Below are positions 1 through 5,536 of a stretch of 5,717 bases of DNA, in pieces. Each line of letters opens with the position of its first letter. The stretch's first letter is position 1. The notes beneath the pieces are model-generated. The model saw only the letters and a list, made by a program, of their open reading frames with translations. It was not told the DNA's origin and ran no database searches. The position numbers were made by a program, and so were the translations under genes. This stretch comes from F1-60-MAGs149 sp044369995 (GTDB lineage: Bacteria > Actinomycetota > Thermoleophilia > Gaiellales > F1-60-MAGs149): positions 1 to 5,717 of the forward strand of contig JBILWG010000128.1 in assembly GCA_044369995.1 (NCBI GenBank), written 5' to 3'.

Positions 1-1
1 G

Positions 2-979
2 CTCGGCCTGATCGCCACAGCCTGCGGCGGTTCGGACAACGGCGACAAGCTGGTCGTCTACTCGGGTCGCGAGCAGGAGCTCGTCGAGCCGCTCTACGCG
101 CAGTTCACCAAGGACACCGGCATCGAGCTCGACGTGCGCTTCGGCGAGTCGCCCGAGCTCGCCGCGACGATCCGCGAAGAGGGCGATGCCACGCCCGCCG
201 ACGTGTTCTACGCCCAGGACGCCGGCTCGATCGGCGTGCTCGAGCCGCAGCTCACCGAGCTGCCGTCGGCCGACCTCGAGCTCGTCGATCCCCGCTACCG
301 CGACCCCGCCGGCCGCTGGGTCGGCGTGACGGGTCGCGTCCGCGTCCTCGCCTACAACACCGACCGCGTCGAGGCCGCGGCGCTGCCGGCCTCCGTGCTC
401 GAGCTCGCCAGCCCCGACTGGACGCTCGGCGACGTCGGCGTCGCCCCGACCAACGCCTCCTTCGTCGGCTTCGTCAGCGCCATGCGCGTGACGCTCGGCG
501 ACGAGCAGACGCAGGCGTTCCTGGATGGCCTCGCCACCCACGCGAAGACCTTTCAGAAGAACGGCCAGATCGTCGACGCAATCGCGTCCGGCGAGGTCGA
601 CACCGGCCTCGTCAACCACTACTACCTGTACGAGAAGCTCGGGAGCGACGCCAACGCGCCGATCGCCAACCACTACTTCGATCCCAACGACGCCGGCTCG
701 CTCGTCAACGTGTCGGCCGTCGGCATCCTCGCCTCGTCCACGCAGAAGGAGGCCGCGGAGACCTTCGTGCGCTGGCTGCTCACGGAGGGTCAGGTGTTCT
801 TCGCCAACGACGCGGAAGAGCGCGAGTACCCCCTCAACAGCGCGCAGCCCGGTCTCGAGCGCGCCGCCGAGCTGCCCGCCCTGAAGGACCATCACGGCCC
901 CGACGTCGACCTGGCCAAGCTCGGCGAGGACATCGAGGGCACCATCGCCATGATCCGCAAGGCGGGGCTGGTCAGCTGA
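2..979 (+). CDS. fbpA: Ferric iron ABC transporter substrate-binding lipoprotein (5' partial)
   Basis: Periplasmic-type iron(III)-binding protein that delivers Fe3+ to the FbpB/FbpC importer at the outer face of the membrane. The frame is open to the left window edge, so the start lies outside; 325 residues are visible. The first visible residues read LGLIATACGG, the end of a lipoprotein signal peptide with the acylated cysteine at visible residue 8 (the -3 position is Ala, a slightly weak lipobox). Next comes VVYSGREQELV, the typical opening of class-I iron-binding proteins, then PADVFYAQDAG, WVGVTGRVRVLAYNT and NHYYLYEK. The Tyr-Tyr pair at visible residues 207-208 corresponds to the iron-coordinating tyrosines of the FbpA family. 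A GTG at 134 is internal: starting there would remove the lipobox and first strand. The stop overlaps the permease start. The family assignment is secure; iron as ligand is inferred from family resemblance. Confidence 0.93.
   Translation, partial: LGLIATACGGSDNGDKLVVYSGREQELVEPLYAQFTKDTGIELDVRFGESPELAATIREEGDATPADVFYAQDAGSIGVLEPQLTELPSADLELVDPRYRDPAGRWVGVTGRVRVLAYNTDRVEAAALPASVLELASPDWTLGDVGVAPTNASFVGFVSAMRVTLGDEQTQAFLDGLATHAKTFQKNGQIVDAIASGEVDTGLVNHYYLYEKLGSDANAPIANHYFDPNDAGSLVNVSAVGILASSTQKEAAETFVRWLLTEGQVFFANDAEEREYPLNSAQPGLERAAELPALKDHHGPDVDLAKLGEDIEGTIAMIRKAGLVS
959..967 (+). promoter_or_regulatory. Shine-Dalgarno site for fbpB
   Basis: AAGGCGGGG lies inside the end of fbpA, eight bases before the CTG at 976. 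It differs from AAGGAGG at one position. It supports initiation at the CTG within the CTGA overlap with the fbpA stop and hence translational coupling of fbpA and fbpB. Confidence 0.5.
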
Positions 980-2583
980 GCCCGGCAGCGACAGACCGCC
1001 GGCGGCGGGGACTGCTCGTCCTCGCCGCCGGACCGGCGCTGCTGGTCGCCGTTGCACCGATCGTCTACCTGATCCTGCGCGCCACGGCCGACGACGGACT
1101 GCAGGCCCTGTCCGTCGAGACGATCGTTCCCGCCACGCTCCGGACATTCGTCCTGGCGCTGCTCGTCGCGATCGGCGCCGTCGGCATCGGCGTGCCTCTG
1201 GCGGTTCTGGCCGTTCGGACGAACCTCCCCCTGCGGCGCGCCGTGCTCGTCCTCGGTGCGCTGCCGCTCGTCATCCCCAGCTACGTCGGCGCGCTCGCCC
1301 TACTGGGCGCCCTCGGACCACGCGGCCTGCTCGCGCAGGCGCTCGAGCCGGTCGGCGTCTACCGGCTGCCGACGATCGATGGGCTGCTTGGCTCGACGAT
1401 CGTGCTGGTGCTCTTCACCTACCCGTACGTGCTGCTCCTGACCGCCTCGGCACTGCGGCGCATCGATCCGGCCCTCGAGCAGGCCGCCCGCGGCATGGGG
1501 CGCGGCTCGCTCGAGACGTTCCTGCGCATCACCCTGCCGCAGATCCGCTCGGCCGTGATCGCAGGTGCGCTGCTCGCCGCCCTGTACGCGATGAGCGACT
1601 TCGGCGTGGTCAGCCTGCTGCGCTGCACGACGCTGACCCGCGAGGCGTTCCTGCGATACGACGCGCTCTACGACCCGGCGGGAGCCGCCGCCGTCGGCCT
1701 CGTGCTGGCCGCGCTCGCGCTGCTGATGGTCGCGGCGGAGCAGTGGACGCTCCGCGGCTCGACCGTCGCCGCACGTCGGCGGGTCCGGGCGCGGGAGGCC
1801 GTCGTGCCGCTCGAGCTGTCGCGTGGAGCCCGCGCCGGTGCGATCGCCTTCGTCGGCACCGTGATCGCCCTCGCGCTCGTGCTGCCGCTCGCGATCCTGT
1901 GCTGGTGGGCGATCAGCCTGGCCGGCGAGGCGAATCTCGTCACGCAGCTCGTCGATGCACTCCCCGCGTCCGGCAATGCGATCGGCGTCTCGCTCGCCGC
2001 CGCCGTCGTCTGCGTCCTGCTCGCCCTGCCCGTCGCCGCACTCGTTGCGCGTTCGAGCGGGCGACTGCCACGCTGGATCGAGAGCATCTCGTACGTCGGC
2101 TACGCGCTCCCGGGCATCGTCGTCGGCCTCGGCCTCGTCTTCTTCGCGATCCGCACCGCTCCCTTCCTGTACCAGACGGCGGCCCTGATCGTGCTCGCCT
2201 ACGTCGTGCGCCTTCTACCGCAGGCGATCAGCGGTGCGCGCAGCGGCTGGGAGCGCGTCGATCCACGCTTCGAGCAGGCCGCCCGCGGCATGGGGCGCTC
2301 CGCCGCGGACACGCTCGTGCGCGTCACCCTGCCGCTCGCCGCACCCGGCGTGCTGACCGGTGCGGCCCTCGTCTTCCTGACGGCGATCAAGGAGTTGCCC
2401 GCGACGCTGCTGCTCCGCCCCAACGGATTCGATACTCCCGCCACGCTGATCTGGCAGAAGACCAGCGTGGCCGAGTACGCGTCGGCCGCCGTCCCCGCCC
2501 TGATCCTGATCGCGATCAGCGTGCTGCCCGTCTACCTGCTCTTGATCCGCCCCGAGGCGCGTACCTACCGCCGGTCGAGTTAG
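976..2583 (+). CDS. fbpB: Ferric iron ABC transporter permease, two fused MetI-like domains
   Basis: Integral membrane channel of the iron importer, about 535 residues, a normal length for FbpB-type permeases. It contains two homologous halves, each a BPD_transp_1 (MetI-like) domain with about six helices. Each half has an EAA loop that docks on the ATPase: EQAARGMG...ITLP at residues 168-188 and EQAARGMG...VTLP at residues 433-453, counted from 976. The first conventional start in frame is GTG 1192, but it would begin inside a helix and delete the first helix (about residues 13-34) and the following segment. The frame upstream is unmistakably coding: an Arg-rich cytoplasmic end (DRRRRG), then the hydrophobic LLVLAAGPALLVAVAPIVY. 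No ATG, GTG or TTG occurs there, so CTG 976, overlapping the fbpA TGA as CTGA and preceded by a Shine-Dalgarno match, is the best start. A sequencing error creating this is possible. The function call is secure, the start less so. Confidence 0.9.
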   Translation: MSPAATDRRRRGLLVLAAGPALLVAVAPIVYLILRATADDGLQALSVETIVPATLRTFVLALLVAIGAVGIGVPLAVLAVRTNLPLRRAVLVLGALPLVIPSYVGALALLGALGPRGLLAQALEPVGVYRLPTIDGLLGSTIVLVLFTYPYVLLLTASALRRIDPALEQAARGMGRGSLETFLRITLPQIRSAVIAGALLAALYAMSDFGVVSLLRCTTLTREAFLRYDALYDPAGAAAVGLVLAALALLMVAAEQWTLRGSTVAARRRVRAREAVVPLELSRGARAGAIAFVGTVIALALVLPLAILCWWAISLAGEANLVTQLVDALPASGNAIGVSLAAAVVCVLLALPVAALVARSSGRLPRWIESISYVGYALPGIVVGLGLVFFAIRTAPFLYQTAALIVLAYVVRLLPQAISGARSGWERVDPRFEQAARGMGRSAADTLVRVTLPLAAPGVLTGAALVFLTAIKELPATLLLRPNGFDTPATLIWQKTSVAEYASAAVPALILIAISVLPVYLLLIRPEARTYRRSS

Positions 2584-2590
2584 CGGATCT

Positions 2591-2636
2591 GCCTCTGCGT
2601 CTGTGCGACGGTTGCCGCCGTTTGTCGGTGAGAGGC
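2591..2636. terminator. Possible bidirectional terminator hairpin after fbpB
   Basis: Seven bases after the fbpB stop, GCCTCT (2591-2596) can pair with AGAGGC (2631-2636), and inside this CGAC (2606-2609) can pair with GTCG (2624-2627). It sits in the convergent gap between fbpB and fbpC, where a shared terminator is expected. There is no T-tract on either side and the stem is interrupted, so the call is tentative. Confidence 0.3.
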
Positions 2637-2670
2637 CCAGGCGCACACGCTGCTCGCGGGTGTGGTCGGT

Positions 2671-2772
2671 GCGGCGTGCCCGGGCTGCGGCTCGATGCGC
2701 ACGCGCTGGCCGACCTCGACCATGCCGACGCTCGGCCGATGCGCGATCGCCACGCTGCCGTCGGGCAGGCGC
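2671..2772 (-). repeat. Direct repeat copy 1: duplicated 3' fragment of fbpC
   Basis: A 102-bp stretch identical at 101 positions to 2832-2933 inside fbpC, in the same orientation, 161 bp apart and outside the gene. It repeats the codons for FbpC residues 307-340, the outer part of the TOBE-like domain. The one difference (C at 2751, G at 2912) falls in the third base of the Val313 codon and is synonymous. The 161-bp offset is not a multiple of three, so the copy is in another - strand frame than fbpC. In its own coding frame it stays open after the repeat for 29 more codons, to a TAA at 2580-2582 that overlaps the fbpB stop. No start codon or ribosome site makes it an independent gene; it is a non-expressed gene fragment as it stands. 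Confidence 0.9.
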
Positions 2773-2785
2773 GTGGAACGTGCAG

Positions 2786-3850
2786 CTAGCTGCGGGCGAG
2801 CTCGCGGTCGCCCCAGGCGACCGGCACCAGCGCGGCGTGCCCGGGCTGCGGCTCGATGCGCACGCGCTGGCCGACCTCGACCATGCCGACGCTCGGCCGA
2901 TGCGCGATCGCGACGCTGCCGTCGGGCAGGCGCAGCGTGTACAGCACGTCATGGCCCCGGAAGTCGCGTCCCTCGACGATGACGTCGCCGGACGCATCGT
3001 CGGCCACGCCAACCAGCTCCGGACGGACGTACACGCGGACCGGACCCTCGGCGTGGCTCAGCAGGGCGTAGCTGCCGAGCGGCGTATCGACGCTCTCGCC
3101 GTGCGCCACGCCGTCGAGCACGTTCGCGCGACCGAGGAAGTTCGCGACCTCGCTGCAGAACGGCTTGCGGTAGAGCACCTCGGGCTGGTCGACCTGCATG
3201 ATGCGCCCTTCGTGCATGACCGCCACGCGGTCGGCGATCGAGAGCGCCTCCTCCTGATCATGCGTGACGAAGATGCAGGTGAGTCCGGTCTGCCGGAGGC
3301 GACCGATCAGCTCGGTGCGCACCTCGTCGCGCGTGCCCTGGTCCAGGCTCGAGAACGGCTCGTCGAGCAGCACCAGCTCGGGATCCTGCGCCAGCGCGCG
3401 AGCGAGGGCGACGCGCTGCTGCTGGCCGCCGGACAGCTCGGTCGGCCGGCGCTCGGCCAGCTCGGCCACGTCGAGCAGGTCGAGCAGTTCGCGCGCACGC
3501 TCCTCGCCGCCCTTGCGCTGCTCCTTCGGCAGCGCAAACGCGACGTTCTCCACCACCGTCAGATGGGGAAACAGCGCGTAGTCCTGGAACACCATGGCGA
3601 CGCCACGATCCTGCGGTCCGACCCAGAGGCTGTCGTCGACGACGACGCGGCCCGCGATCTCGATCCGCCCGGCATCGGCATGCAGGTGTCCCGCGATGGC
3701 GTTCAGCAGCGTGGTCTTGCCACACCCCGACGGGCCGAGAATCGCGAGGATCTCCCCCTGCTCCACCGCGAGCGAGACGCCGGCGAGGGCGGCGACGTCG
3801 CCGAACGCGCGCGTCACGCCGTCGAGCCGGAGTGCGATGGGCTTGCTCAC
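2786..3850 (-). CDS. fbpC: Ferric iron ABC transporter ATP-binding protein
   Basis: Cytoplasmic ATPase that powers the FbpA/FbpB iron importer, 354 residues, normal for FbpC/PotA-type ATPases. Visible in order: Walker A GPSGCGKTT at residues 39-47, Q-loop Gln89 (VFQDYALFPHLTV), signature LSGGQQQR at 139-146, Walker B ELVLLDEP at 158-165, D-loop SSLD at 167-170, and switch His197 (FVTHDQEEA). A C-terminal TOBE-like regulatory domain covers about residues 270-345. All catalytic residues are present. The GTG start at 3848-3850 precedes SKPIALRLDGVTRAFG, a normal N-terminus; no Shine-Dalgarno sequence is evident upstream, so the mRNA may have a very short or no leader. The gene converges on fbpAB instead of lying behind fbpB, so it must have its own promoter. 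Its 3' end is partly duplicated downstream. The stop codon lies in the 12-bp palindrome GCAGCTAGCTGC (2782-2793). Confidence 0.95.
   Translation of the reverse strand: MSKPIALRLDGVTRAFGDVAALAGVSLAVEQGEILAILGPSGCGKTTLLNAIAGHLHADAGRIEIAGRVVVDDSLWVGPQDRGVAMVFQDYALFPHLTVVENVAFALPKEQRKGGEERARELLDLLDVAELAERRPTELSGGQQQRVALARALAQDPELVLLDEPFSSLDQGTRDEVRTELIGRLRQTGLTCIFVTHDQEEALSIADRVAVMHEGRIMQVDQPEVLYRKPFCSEVANFLGRANVLDGVAHGESVDTPLGSYALLSHAEGPVRVYVRPELVGVADDASGDVIVEGRDFRGHDVLYTLRLPDGSVAIAHRPSVGMVEVGQRVRIEPQPGHAALVPVAWGDRELARS
2832..2933 (-). repeat. Direct repeat copy 2: inside the 3' end of fbpC
   Basis: Partner of the repeat at 2671-2772, separated from it by 59 bp that hold the last 14 codons and stop of fbpC. 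This copy is in the intact reading frame. Because the following residues (LVPVAW) form the hydrophobic end common in this ATPase family, this is probably the original copy and the outer one the duplicate; that order is inference. Confidence 0.9.
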
Positions 3851-3857
3851 GAACAGA

Positions 3858-3868
3858 AGGGTACCCTA
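3858..3868. promoter_or_regulatory. Palindrome AGGGTACCCT with possible divergent -10 elements
   Basis: A perfect 10-bp palindrome (3858-3867) sits in the 56-bp region between fbpC and the divergent small gene. On the - strand it overlaps TAGGGT (3868-3863), a TANNNT -10 match placed 12 bases before the fbpC start, which would give a leader of only about five bases. On the + strand TACCCT (3862-3867) is a similar match for the gene at 3907. No good -35 is visible for either. A - strand TTAGG half-site adjoins it, reminiscent of DtxR/IdeR operators, but the full 19-bp operator is not there. A role in iron regulation is speculative. Confidence 0.3.
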
Positions 3869-3906
3869 ACTCCCGGGTCTCGGCAGGCGTCGGGCATGCT
3901 TCGCCC

Positions 3907-4371
3907 ATGAGCGCATGGCAGAACGATGGCAACGAGATCACCGGCAAGGTCCTTGCGGTAGCCGGCATCTTCGCCGTGCTCGCACTCGCAATCGGCTTCG
4001 CCGTCGGCATGTTCCTGGGGCGCTCCACCGCGCCGACGCTGCCAACCCTGGCCGGCCAGGTGCATCAGAACGCCGCCGCCATCCAGGCGCAGCTCGAGCC
4101 GGCCAAGGCCAAGTACGACGCCTCGGTGCCCACCGGCACCATCGAGGACCCCGCGGCCTACGCGGAGGCGCAGGAGCGCATCACGCGCGCCAAGGCGCAG
4201 CTCGCCGCCGAGCACGCAAGCTACGAGGCGATGGCCCCCGGCGCCTACCTGCGCGCCGTCACCGCGCTCGACGCGCTTGCCGTCGCCGCCTCGACGCCGG
4301 TACCCGCGGCCGAGTTCGACCGCCTCTTCGCCGCCGCGCTGGCGGCCATCGGCGTGCTCGCCGGGCAGTAG
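3907..4371 (+). CDS. Small single-helix membrane protein of unknown function
   Basis: 154 residues, not recognised. A short polar N-terminus (MSAWQNDGNEITGK) is followed by one hydrophobic helix at about residues 15-38 with regularly spaced glycines (G20, G30, G34, G38). The rest is Ala-rich with charged, probably helical segments at about 50-70 and 83-128, and a last helix at 133-152. It is therefore probably membrane-anchored with a helical soluble domain; no cysteine is present and no catalytic motif is visible. The frame extends upstream to an ATG at 3832 inside fbpC, but ATG 3907 is preferred because the extra residues look non-coding and would overlap the fbpC start. The ribosome site is weak (GGCAGGCG near 3883). 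It is divergent from fbpC and ends one base before the convergent gene at 4373. High G/C at third positions supports coding. A link to iron uptake is not shown. Confidence 0.7.
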   Translation: MSAWQNDGNEITGKVLAVAGIFAVLALAIGFAVGMFLGRSTAPTLPTLAGQVHQNAAAIQAQLEPAKAKYDASVPTGTIEDPAAYAEAQERITRAKAQLAAEHASYEAMAPGAYLRAVTALDALAVAASTPVPAAEFDRLFAAALAAIGVLAGQ

Positions 4372-4372
4372 C

Positions 4373-4666
4373 TCAGAACAGGCGGTTCTGGTCGTCAGGC
4401 GTCGGTGCCGAGCCGTGACGCGTCAGCCACAACCGCCCCGCGAAGGCCCGCAGCTCGCTGCTGTCATCGCCCCCATCGGCGGCCTGCGCGCGCAGCTGCG
4501 CGATCGTCTCGCGAAGGATGCGATCGACCGCGCCGTCACCCGCCACGGCACGGGCCCGTGCGACGTTCGACCGCCGTCCGGCCACGCGCCACGCGCTATG
4601 CCCCGTCGACGGATCGACTTCGAACTCCACGCCCCCACCGGGAGCCACCTGTCGGATCGGTGCCAC
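4373..4666 (-). CDS. Hypothetical protein, start uncertain
   Basis: Not recognised. From GTG 4666 it has 97 residues; the frame is open further, to a TTG at 4834 (153 residues). The C-terminal part has codon use like the neighbouring genes, and contains VEFEVDPSTGHSAWRV followed by a basic stretch (GRRSNVARARAV), a likely amphipathic helix (AVDRILRETIAQLRAQ) and an end with TRHGSAPTPDD. Upstream of about 4680 the codon bias drops and the residues look non-coding, and that DNA instead carries strong hairpins, so a downstream start is preferred. GTG at 4666, 4648 and 4630 are all possible and none has a good ribosome site. There is no signal peptide or membrane helix, so it is probably cytoplasmic. 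It follows the prepilin peptidase on the same strand after a gap of about 240 bases. Confidence 0.5.
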   Translation of the reverse strand: MAPIRQVAPGGGVEFEVDPSTGHSAWRVAGRRSNVARARAVAGDGAVDRILRETIAQLRAQAADGGDDSSELRAFAGRLWLTRHGSAPTPDDQNRLF

Positions 4667-4708
4667 GGACGGAATGGTACGGGCGACCGACGCTCCACCG
4701 CTCCCCCT

Positions 4709-4738
4709 GAGCGCCGCGCCGACTGGGGCGCGACGCTC
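4709..4738 (-). terminator. Strong 12-bp GC-rich hairpin, possible terminator or attenuator
   Basis: On the - strand, 12 continuous pairs (11 Watson-Crick, one G.U at 4733/4714) enclose the loop CCAGTC. It is the most stable single structure in the gap and could end the aroE-prepilin peptidase transcript or act as an expression platform before the gene at 4666. No T-tract follows, the next bases being AGGGGGAG, so intrinsic termination is uncertain. Confidence 0.35.
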
Positions 4739-4864
4739 GAGTTGGGAGGATCCGCCTTGCGGCGGTGAGACCAGACGGCCTTCTGGGCTCGTCAGGCGAC
4801 GGTCATGAGGGAGGGAACCATCGCTTGGCCTCAAGACTACGTGGGATCCGTGGGCAAACCCTCA

Positions 4865-4884
4865 ACGAAACATCACGGTTTCGT
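4865..4884 (-). terminator. Hairpin downstream of prepilin peptidase
   Basis: ACGAAAC (- strand 4884... read as its 7-bp complement pair with 4871-4865) forms a perfect 7-bp stem with a 6-base loop, beginning 19 bases after the prepilin peptidase stop. Position suits a terminator, but the stem is short and only TTGAGGGTTT follows, not a run of T. Confidence 0.3.
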
Positions 4885-4903
4885 CACAGTCGCACAGCGC
4901 CAT

Positions 4904-5536
4904 TCAGAGCCCGAGCGCAACGCGCAACGGCACGACGCAGGCCACCAGCGCTCCCACGGCGAGAAACGGCACCAGCGGCAGCGTCGCCCCGCGTCCGCGC
5001 AGCACCAGGAGCGGCACCGCCACGACGCTCGCCACGAGCAGTCCCACGACCACCGCCAGCGGCAGCGCGCCACCGAGCACGACCCCGAGCATCGCGATCA
5101 GCTTGACGTCACCGAGCCCGAAGCCGCCCCGTGCAACCAGGGCCAGTGCCAACGCGATCAGGCCGCCCACCGCTCCGGTCAGCACGTGCGGCATGATGGC
5201 GCCGGGATGCGTCAGCAGGAGCACGGTGGCACCGCCCAGCGCTCCCGCCACGATCAGCGTGTCCGGTACCACGCGCCACGCGAGATCGATCGCGCTGGCC
5301 GGCAGGAGCACCGCCAGCAGCACCAGTCCGCTGGCCAGCGTCGCCGGGCTGGGCGCCAGCGCTCCGAGCAGCGCGCCGAGTGCGGCACCACCGCCAACCA
5401 GCCAGAGCGGCCTCGCCGCCGTGGCGGTCCACGCCGGCTGGGCAAGCCGCTCTTCGATACCCCCGGGCAGCCAGCGTACGAGCGGTACCGCGATCAGACC
5501 GAGCGCCGCCCCGATCAGCAGCCCCGCGGCGGTCAT
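4904..5536 (-). CDS. pilD: Prepilin peptidase (A24 aspartic peptidase), short form without N-terminal cysteine domain
   Basis: Membrane aspartic protease that cleaves the leader of type IV prepilin-like proteins at the cytoplasmic face. 210 residues, nearly all hydrophobic with several predicted helices. The two catalytic aspartates are present: Asp84 in SAIDLAWRVVPDTL (the D-x5-6-[IV]-P-x-x-L pattern) and Asp143 in the GLGDVK motif (140-145). The late PLVPFLAVGAL motif (187-197) is also typical. PilD proteins of about 280 residues carry an N-terminal domain with zinc-binding cysteine pairs and methyltransferase activity; here the N-terminus is short and the only cysteine is Cys200, so methylation by this protein is doubtful. 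The start at ATG 5536 overlaps the aroE stop as ATGA, indicating coupled translation; an upstream TTG-type extension inside aroE is Arg-rich shadow sequence. The family is secure; the pilin substrate is not in the window. Confidence 0.9.
   Translation of the reverse strand: MTAAGLLIGAALGLIAVPLVRWLPGGIEERLAQPAWTATAARPLWLVGGGAALGALLGALAPSPATLASGLVLLAVLLPASAIDLAWRVVPDTLIVAGALGGATVLLLTHPGAIMPHVLTGAVGGLIALALALVARGGFGLGDVKLIAMLGVVLGGALPLAVVVGLLVASVVAVPLLVLRGRGATLPLVPFLAVGALVACVVPLRVALGL

Larger units (their letters stand above)
4709..4884 (-). ncRNA. Candidate structured RNA or leader, five hairpins in series
   Basis: The gap between the prepilin peptidase stop and the unknown - strand gene holds, in - strand order: a 7-bp stem ACGAAAC/GTTTCGT (4884-4865); an 8-bp stem GCGATGGT/ACCGTCGC (4824-4796, 13-nt loop); a 5-bp stem CCAGA/TCTGG (4786-4771); a 5-bp stem CCGCC/GGCGG closed by a GCAA tetraloop (4765-4752); and a 12-bp stem beginning GAGCGTCGCGCC (4738-4709, 6-nt loop). 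In the 8-bp and 12-bp stems one pair is G.U on the - strand but C.A on the + strand, favouring a - strand RNA; a GCAA (GNRA) loop likewise arises only on that strand. A GGGGGAG stretch follows at 4707-4701. It matches no riboswitch consensus I can recall. GC-rich DNA forms chance stems easily, so this remains a candidate. Confidence 0.35.

Noticed and set aside
1743..2789. Long open + strand frame of about 348 codons across fbpB
   Set aside because: It lies in another frame of the clearly coding permease and translates to Arg/Pro/Ala-rich sequence typical of a GC-rich shadow frame.
2782..2805. Adjacent palindromes GCAGCTAGCTGC and GCGAGCTCGC around the fbpC stop
   Set aside because: Stems of four to five bases with tiny or no loops and no T-tract; too weak to call a terminator or operator.
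2603..3910. Long open + strand frame of about 435 codons opposite fbpC
   Set aside because: It is antisense to an ATPase with every motif intact; its His/Arg/Asp-rich translation is the usual mirror of such a gene and it contains the duplicated segment by accident.
4423..4698. - strand frame starting at GTG 4698 just after GGGGGAG
   Set aside because: The ribosome-site match is attractive but spacing is short, and the product is Arg/Ser/Trp-rich with poor third-position bias; the overlapping frame ending at 4373 looks more like coding sequence.
4796..4835. GGTCATGAG resembling the start of a SAM-IV riboswitch
   Set aside because: The conserved CCGGCAACC-type core and pseudoknot sequences do not follow.
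4852..4860. GGGCAAACC on the + strand, as in the core of c-di-GMP-I riboswitches
   Set aside because: The second core element (GACGCAAAGCC-like) and the receptor stem are missing downstream, and no gene follows on the + strand.
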